From JACRBK01 sp964427955 (lineage in GTDB: Bacteria > Chloroflexota > Anaerolineae > Aggregatilineales > Aggregatilineaceae), in NCBI GenBank assembly GCA_964427955.1, contig CAYRWY010000274.1:1-8125 (forward strand): a DNA stretch of 8,125 nt, given 5' to 3'. Position 1 is the first letter of the stretch. Every line of letters starts with the position of its first letter. The position numbers were made by a program, and so were the translations under genes. Under the pieces are notes generated by a model. The model worked only from the letters and a program-made list of their open reading frames with translations, had not been told where the DNA came from and searched no databases. Positions 4,514 through 8,125 of the stretch are shown here, one piece after another.

Positions 4514-6205
4514 TCACACTTTCGGCAGCACGATCGTTTGCTGGCCTTGATATTTGCCCTTCTTGTCGGCGTACGAGACTTCGCATTCCTCGTCCGCTTC
4601 GAAGAACAGCACCTGCGCAATCCCCTCGTTGGCGTAGATTTTAGCAGGAAGCGGGGTCGTGTTGCTGATTTCGAGCGTGACGTATCCGCTCCATTCCGGT
4701 TCGAAGGGCGTTACGTTCACGATCAAGCCGCAATTGCCGACGAAGACCCCGGCTTCCAGGGCGAAATTACCCGCCTCAGGAACGGTCAGGCAGTACACAT
4801 CATGGTCACCCGGCAGTTCTTTGATGCTCTGAATCTTGTGATTGCGATACTTGGTCCGGGTGCCTTTGAAAGCCGCGATAACATCCGGGAAACGGCGGAA
4901 AACCGCCCGATCACACTCCAACAGCCGCTCTGCGCCGCGAATCGATCCGGTTTCGTCGAGCGCGGCCCGCACGACTTCGGCGGTGATCTCTTCGCGAATA
5001 TTGATGCGCCGGGCGATTTCCTGCTGCTGTTGGCGGCGCGCGCCGTCGTCTCTGGCCCAGGCCGCCCTGGACAATTCTCCCCGGTGTTCGCGCGCCCCCG
5101 GCGTAATGTCATAATGTCGCTTTAAAATTTCACTCTGTTCCGCGCGGCGTTCTTCCGTCCAACTGGCCAAACGCTGCTGAATCAGTTGAGCACGCTGAAC
5201 GGCGTACGCTTCATCATGCCAGAATTTAGTCGTGCGCTCGCGCTGCGCCTCCGAAAGCCGCTCGCGCCACGCCGGGTCCTGGGACAACCGCTCGAAGGCC
5301 TCCTTGATCGCCAGGCTGTGCGCTTCGGGGTCGAATTCCTCCCCGAAAGTCTCCTGATTATGAAACCGGATATGCTCTCCGGCCTCCATACGGGTCAGAT
5401 TCCAGGGCGCATTGGTGCGGCGATTGACGTCGATGTGATGGCGATGCGTGCCGGGCGTATCGGCATACCTGCCATTGCGGACATTCCATTCATCCGACAG
5501 GCGGTGGGTGGGATACATCTGGTCGCTCAGCGGCTGGTAGACCATTTCATACCCGCGCGCGCTCTGCCGGTACAGCGGCATCAGCGCATCTCCCGGACGC
5601 AAGTCCGCCGCGATCACCGTCCGGCCATCGCGGGCAATGAACTTGTGATCAGGCGTGCAGCGAATCACTTCGTCATTGTCCAGGGTCATTTCGATCAGCG
5701 CGTCGCGCCCGATAAAACGCGGCGCTTCGAGCAGGGTCACGATCACACGGCCATGCGGCCCCAGGCTGTAACCCCAAAACGGCTCACCCGATTCGGCGCG
5801 ACGGGCCAGTTCTTCGAGGGTGGGAGCCGTGCCATCTACCAGCGCGACGCGCGTATCGCCGCTGAAACAGCGCGCATACGTGCTTTTACCCAGGCAGATT
5901 GTGAGCACTTTACGCGGGATGCGGAAGTATTCGACCGTCTGCGCCAGCACGAACGAGTTCGGCGGAATCACGCAGACGTCCCCTTCGAAGTCCACCATCG
6001 AGCGGGGATCGAAATGCTTGGGATCGACCACGCTGTTGAAGACGTTGGTAAAGATTTTGAACTGGTTGGCAATGCGGATGTCGTAGCCATACGAACTCAG
6101 GCCATAGGAAATGACGCCGTTACGCACCTGCGCGTCCACGAACGGCTCGATCATGTGCTGTTCGAGCGCCATCTTGCGAATCCAGTGATCCGGTTTAAGT
6201 CCCAC
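4514..6205 (-). CDS. dcd: dCTP deaminase interrupted by an in-frame intein
   Basis: A 563-residue precursor whose exteins (residues 1-112 and 492-563) join into a 184-residue dCTP deaminase, the normal family length. The enzyme deaminates dCTP to dUTP, feeding dTMP synthesis in the cytoplasm; homologues are homotrimers. Extein motifs: GLKPDHWIRKM at the N-terminus, YGLSSYGYDIR, PPNSFVLAQTVEYFRIP, GKSTYAR with Ser108 and Arg112 matching E. coli Ser111 and Arg115, TLEISN with catalytic Glu512 (matching Glu138), and KYQGQ near the C-terminus. The intein sits between Arg112 and Cys492, so the unspliced precursor should be inactive. I chose the GTG at 6203-6205: AAAGGGAG lies 7 nt upstream and the protein then begins like homologues. 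An in-frame ATG at 6224-6226 would add seven unconserved residues and has no clear RBS. argS lies upstream and the M50 protease gene follows at 6 bp. Confidence 0.93.
   Translation of the reverse strand: MGLKPDHWIRKMALEQHMIEPFVDAQVRNGVISYGLSSYGYDIRIANQFKIFTNVFNSVVDPKHFDPRSMVDFEGDVCVIPPNSFVLAQTVEYFRIPRKVLTICLGKSTYARCFSGDTRVALVDGTAPTLEELARRAESGEPFWGYSLGPHGRVIVTLLEAPRFIGRDALIEMTLDNDEVIRCTPDHKFIARDGRTVIAADLRPGDALMPLYRQSARGYEMVYQPLSDQMYPTHRLSDEWNVRNGRYADTPGTHRHHIDVNRRTNAPWNLTRMEAGEHIRFHNQETFGEEFDPEAHSLAIKEAFERLSQDPAWRERLSEAQRERTTKFWHDEAYAVQRAQLIQQRLASWTEERRAEQSEILKRHYDITPGAREHRGELSRAAWARDDGARRQQQQEIARRINIREEITAEVVRAALDETGSIRGAERLLECDRAVFRRFPDVIAAFKGTRTKYRNHKIQSIKELPGDHDVYCLTVPEAGNFALEAGVFVGNCGLIVNVTPFEPEWSGYVTLEISNTTPLPAKIYANEGIAQVLFFEADEECEVSYADKKGKYQGQQTIVLPKV
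4733..5869 (-). mobile_element. Intein with HNH homing endonuclease inside dcd
   Basis: A 379-residue intein (dcd precursor residues 113-491, numbered from the GTG). Block A is CFSGDTRVAL with nucleophile Cys113. Block B is IRCTPDHKF with Thr184 and His187, followed by DLRPGDAL. Block F is DVYCLTVPEAGNF (about 469-481), and the C-terminus is GVFVGN with Asn491 followed by extein Cys492. The insert carries an HNH endonuclease motif at 5357-5446 (HRHHIDVN...NAPWNL...EH...HN; His256/257, Asn269, His278 and His282) with no LAGLIDADG motif. Degenerate helical repeats and a helix-turn-helix-like segment follow. Cys at position 1 and Cys at +1 fit class 1 splicing. Unusual features are Cys472 where block F normally has Asp, Gly479 in place of the block F His, and Gly490 as penultimate residue. 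Removing it restores an uninterrupted Dcd, which makes the boundaries firm. Confidence 0.92.
4877..5332 (-). repeat. Degenerate NUMOD3-like helical repeats plus HTH in the intein
   Basis: This segment of the intein (precursor residues 292-443) follows the HNH motif. Residues 292-403 split into about six units of 17-21 residues, each starting near Asp/Pro/Glu and containing a charged helix with Arg/Glu/Leu-Ser: DPEAHSLAIKEAF, DPAWRERLSEAQRER, DEAYAVQRAQLIQQR, EERRAEQSEILKRHY, PGAREHRGELSRAAW, DDGARRQQQQEIARR. The pattern resembles NUMOD3 modules of homing endonucleases, which contact DNA. Residues 406-443 (EITAEVVRAALDETGSIRGA and onward) read as a helix-turn-helix. I infer that both give target-site recognition. 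Confidence 0.55.
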
Positions 6206-6220
6206 GCTGCATCTCCCTTT
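6203..6220 (-). promoter_or_regulatory. RBS and GTG start that decide the dcd N-terminus
   Basis: The minus strand reads AAAGGGAG (6213-6220), then 7 nt, then GTG (6203-6205). This is the best Shine-Dalgarno spacing in the region. The protein then begins MGLKPDHWIRKMA, matching the usual start of this Dcd subfamily. The upstream in-frame ATG (6224-6226) would place the SD inside its own coding sequence. Confidence 0.75.
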
Positions 6221-6257
6221 GAGCATTTTTTGAGGGCAATAGGTCTGAGGCGGTCGT

Positions 6258-6285
6258 GTAGGGGCAATTCATGAATTGCCCCTAC
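6258..6285. repeat. Perfect 28-bp palindrome between argS and dcd
   Basis: The half-site GTAGGGGCAATTCA is followed by its exact reverse complement. Flanking GGCGG (6249-6253) and CCGCC (6285-6289) can extend the pairing with a bulge. There is no following T-tract in the direction of transcription, so it is not a typical intrinsic terminator. GTAGGGGC...GCCCCTAC palindromes are, as I recall, common dispersed intergenic repeats in Chloroflexota and cyanobacteria; a similar half is at 15-28 in this window. It lies 52 bp upstream of the dcd start and could form a cruciform or an mRNA hairpin in an argS-dcd transcript. Confidence 0.75.
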
Positions 6286-6367
6286 CGCCCAACCTCGATA
6301 GCCTTACCCCTGCCCCGCCCATGCTACGAATGAACTTCACTGTCTGCTGTTTACTGACAACGGCCCA

Positions 6368-8077
6368 CTACATCACGTCCGGCGCGGACATGCCCATCAA
6401 CGTCAGCAGGCGCTTGAACACGATCTGCGCGGCACGGTACAGGCGCAGCCGGGCTTTGGCCACGTCTTCGGGCACTTCGCTGTGCAGGACGCGCACTTCG
6501 TCATACATCGGGTGGAACATCCGCGCCAGTTCCAGGGCGTAAAAGGCGATTTTATGCGGCGCAAGGTCCTCGTAGCACTGCATCAGAAGTTCCGGCATTT
6601 CGAGCATCTTGCGCACGAAGGCCCGCTCCGGCGCGCCCAGCAGCGCCAGGTCCGCCCCCTGGTCGGTGAGACCGCGCTCGGCAGCCTGGCGGAAAATGCC
6701 CGCGCAGCGCACATGCGCATTCTGGATGTAGTAGACCGGATTCTCGTTCGCCTGGGTACGCGCCAGATTCAGATCGAATTTCAGGTGCGCATCGGGACTG
6801 CGGGCGAGGATGAAATAACGCACGACATCCGCGCCCACGTCGTCCACCAGCTCGTCGAGCGTCACGAATTCGCCTTTACGCTTGCTCATGCGGCGCTCTT
6901 CGCCATCTTCCATCAACGTCACGAACTGGTACAGGATGACGTGGATCGGGGACGGATCGTAACCCAGCGCCTGCAAGCCGCGCGCGACAGTCTGCGCCTC
7001 GACCTTGTGATCGGCCCCCAACACGTTGATCAGGAAGTCGAAGCCGCGATCCAGCTTGTCGGCATGGTAAGCAATATCGGGCAGCGAGTAGGTCGGGTCG
7101 CCGTTCGACTTCACGAGCACCCGGTCTTCCTCATCGCCATAGGCCATCGACCGGAACCAGACCGCCTCCTGAGGATTTTCGGGCAGCCGGGCCCGTTTGG
7201 CGTCGCTGGCCCCTTCGTAGATAACCGCGCGATACGCCGCGCCGTTTTTCTCAAGCTGTTCCAGGGTGCGCCAGACCCGGCCATCGGTGTACAGACTGTC
7301 CTCGTTGAAAAAGTGATCGAAACGGATGTCGATGCGGGCCAGGCTGCGCTTGATCCACTCGAACATGGCGGCTTCGCCTTCGATCTTGAATCGCTCCCAG
7401 GTCTCGTCCTGCAAGCTCGCGCCGTATTTCTCGACCAGGTCGTGCGCCACGGTCACCAGGTAATCGCCCACGTAACCTTCTTCGGGGAAATCCGCGGGCA
7501 GCCCCAAAGCATGACGGTAGTGAGCTTGCAGGCTCAAGCCCAACATCTGCATCTGGCGACCGGCATTGTTGAAGTAGTATTCCATCTCCACGGCGTAACC
7601 CAACGCCACGAGGATATTCGCCATCGTGCTGCCGATAATGCCGTTGCGCGTGTGCCCGATGGTCAGCGGGCCGGTGGGATTGGCGCTGACACATTCGACC
7701 TGCGCCCGCTTGCCGCGTGCAAAGTCCAGCGCGAAGACCTGATCCCCCGCCGCGACAATCGCTTCGATCTGCTGCAAGACCCAGGGTTCGGACAGCCGTA
7801 CATTGAGAAATCCGGGCGGCGCGGCCTCCAGGGAGGCGACGTAATCCGCTGGCGGGATGTGTCTGGCAATCGCCTGGGCGATGTCGAGCGGCTTACGCCC
7901 GGCGAGCTTGGTCAACTGCATGGCGACCGGGCTGGTATAGTCGGCCAGCTCGGGCTTGTTGCTGCGCTGGACCGGGATCGTCTCCGGCAGCGCGAACGGG
8001 GGCAGCTCCCCCGCCGCTTGCGCCGCCTGGATCGCGTCCCGGATCAGCGCGGCGAGTTGGAGTGGTAGCAGGTTCAC
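6368..8077 (-). CDS. argS: Arginyl-tRNA synthetase (class I)
   Basis: A 569-residue cytoplasmic enzyme that charges tRNA-Arg with arginine using ATP, with the tRNA needed for amino acid activation in this family. Residues 1-110 are the ArgRS-specific N-terminal tRNA-recognition domain. The class I Rossmann core starts at VECVSANPTGPLTIGHTRN (127-145), whose HIGH-type signature reads TIGH (139-142). The KMSKS-type loop is RMSKRKG (396-402), followed by EFVTLDELVDDVGADVVRYF. The DALR anticodon-binding domain occupies about 445-569, and the protein ends SAPDVM, close to the usual C-terminus of the family. Length is normal. The start is GTG (8075-8077), with GAGGAG 8 nt upstream (8086-8091) and a possible -10 box further up. 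It is the first visible gene of the minus-strand cluster; dcd follows after 162 bp. The loss of the first His of HIGH is the only oddity. Confidence 0.96.
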   Translation of the reverse strand: MNLLPLQLAALIRDAIQAAQAAGELPPFALPETIPVQRSNKPELADYTSPVAMQLTKLAGRKPLDIAQAIARHIPPADYVASLEAAPPGFLNVRLSEPWVLQQIEAIVAAGDQVFALDFARGKRAQVECVSANPTGPLTIGHTRNGIIGSTMANILVALGYAVEMEYYFNNAGRQMQMLGLSLQAHYRHALGLPADFPEEGYVGDYLVTVAHDLVEKYGASLQDETWERFKIEGEAAMFEWIKRSLARIDIRFDHFFNEDSLYTDGRVWRTLEQLEKNGAAYRAVIYEGASDAKRARLPENPQEAVWFRSMAYGDEEDRVLVKSNGDPTYSLPDIAYHADKLDRGFDFLINVLGADHKVEAQTVARGLQALGYDPSPIHVILYQFVTLMEDGEERRMSKRKGEFVTLDELVDDVGADVVRYFILARSPDAHLKFDLNLARTQANENPVYYIQNAHVRCAGIFRQAAERGLTDQGADLALLGAPERAFVRKMLEMPELLMQCYEDLAPHKIAFYALELARMFHPMYDEVRVLHSEVPEDVAKARLRLYRAAQIVFKRLLTLMGMSAPDVM

Positions 8078-8085
8078 GGATCAGA

Positions 8086-8091
8086 CTCCTC
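8086..8091 (-). promoter_or_regulatory. Ribosome binding site of argS
   Basis: GAGGAG on the minus strand lies 8 nt upstream of GTG (8075-8077). It supports the GTG start, because no in-frame ATG in the first 50 codons has a comparable site. Confidence 0.7.
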
Positions 8092-8111
8092 AACGGTTGA
8101 AAATATGGCGC

Positions 8112-8122
8112 ATTGTATCATA
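8112..8122 (-). promoter_or_regulatory. Candidate -10 region for argS
   Basis: The minus strand reads TATGATACAAT, containing two overlapping -10-like hexamers (TATGAT at 8117-8122 and TACAAT at 8112-8117), about 35-40 nt upstream of the start codon. The matching -35 would lie beyond the window edge, so the call cannot be completed. Confidence 0.4.
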
Positions 8123-8125
8123 TTT

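Noticed and set aside
4733..5869. Class 3 intein assignment because of Cys in block F
   Set aside because: Class 3 inteins lack the N-terminal Cys/Ser nucleophile; this one starts with Cys in a standard CFSGDT block A, so class 1 fits better.
4733..5869. LAGLIDADG endonuclease in the intein
   Set aside because: No LAGLIDADG-like decapeptides are visible; an HNH motif is present in the insert.
6224..6226. Upstream ATG as the dcd start
   Set aside because: It adds seven residues not typical of Dcd and puts the strong AAAGGGAG site inside the coding region. The GTG at 6203-6205 fits both the RBS and homology.
6206..6367. T-box or other riboswitch between argS and dcd
   Set aside because: No T-box or recognised riboswitch core is seen. 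The only strong structure is the simple 28-bp palindrome, which sits after argS, not before it.
3401..8068. Other long plus-strand frames (3401-4468, 5186-6274, 6482-8068)
   Set aside because: Each lies opposite a well-supported minus-strand gene (M50 protease, dcd/intein, argS), has antisense-like composition and lacks an RBS.

Overview
The window is a GC-rich bacterial chromosomal segment with five protein genes, all on the minus strand and tightly spaced. It most resembles a Chloroflexota (Anaerolineae-like) genome. This assignment is an inference from three things: a solitary Uma2-family gene, a multi-GAF soluble histidine kinase, and intergenic foldback repeats of the 'CCTCACCCC...GGGGTGAGG' and 'GTAGGGGC...GCCCCTAC' types, which I recall as common in Chloroflexota and cyanobacteria. 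No marker in the window settles the lineage.

In the direction of transcription (high to low coordinates) the layout is as follows. argS (arginyl-tRNA synthetase) sits just below the right edge with its own RBS and a likely -10 box. A 162-bp gap holds a perfect 28-bp palindrome. Next is dcd (dCTP deaminase), interrupted by a 379-residue intein. A site-2 protease (peptidase M50) gene begins 6 bp after the dcd stop. Its stop codon abuts a 147-bp nested inverted-repeat element. Beyond a promoter region comes a 705-residue GAF-GAF-PAS sensor histidine kinase gene, closed by a 26-bp palindrome that probably acts as its terminator. Last is a Uma2-family nuclease-like gene with its own promoter and leader hairpin. 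The left edge holds a short repeat-like remnant.

The most notable object is the intein in dcd. It is inserted directly after the catalytic-motif Arg (GKSTYAR / CGLIVNV), so the catalytic Ser/Arg and the catalytic Glu lie in different exteins and active enzyme requires protein splicing. The intein carries an intact-looking HNH homing endonuclease motif instead of LAGLIDADG. This is followed by about six degenerate ~20-residue helical repeats resembling NUMOD3 modules and a helix-turn-helix-like segment. Its C-terminal splicing blocks are non-canonical: block F has Cys in place of Asp and Gly in place of His, and the penultimate residue is Gly.

Functionally, argS serves translation and dcd serves pyrimidine deoxynucleotide supply (dCTP to dUTP). 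The M50 protease is probably translationally coupled to dcd, but no biochemical link between them is evident. The kinase and the Uma2 gene look like independent transcription units. No response regulator, CRISPR array, RNA gene, transposase or defence operon is visible.
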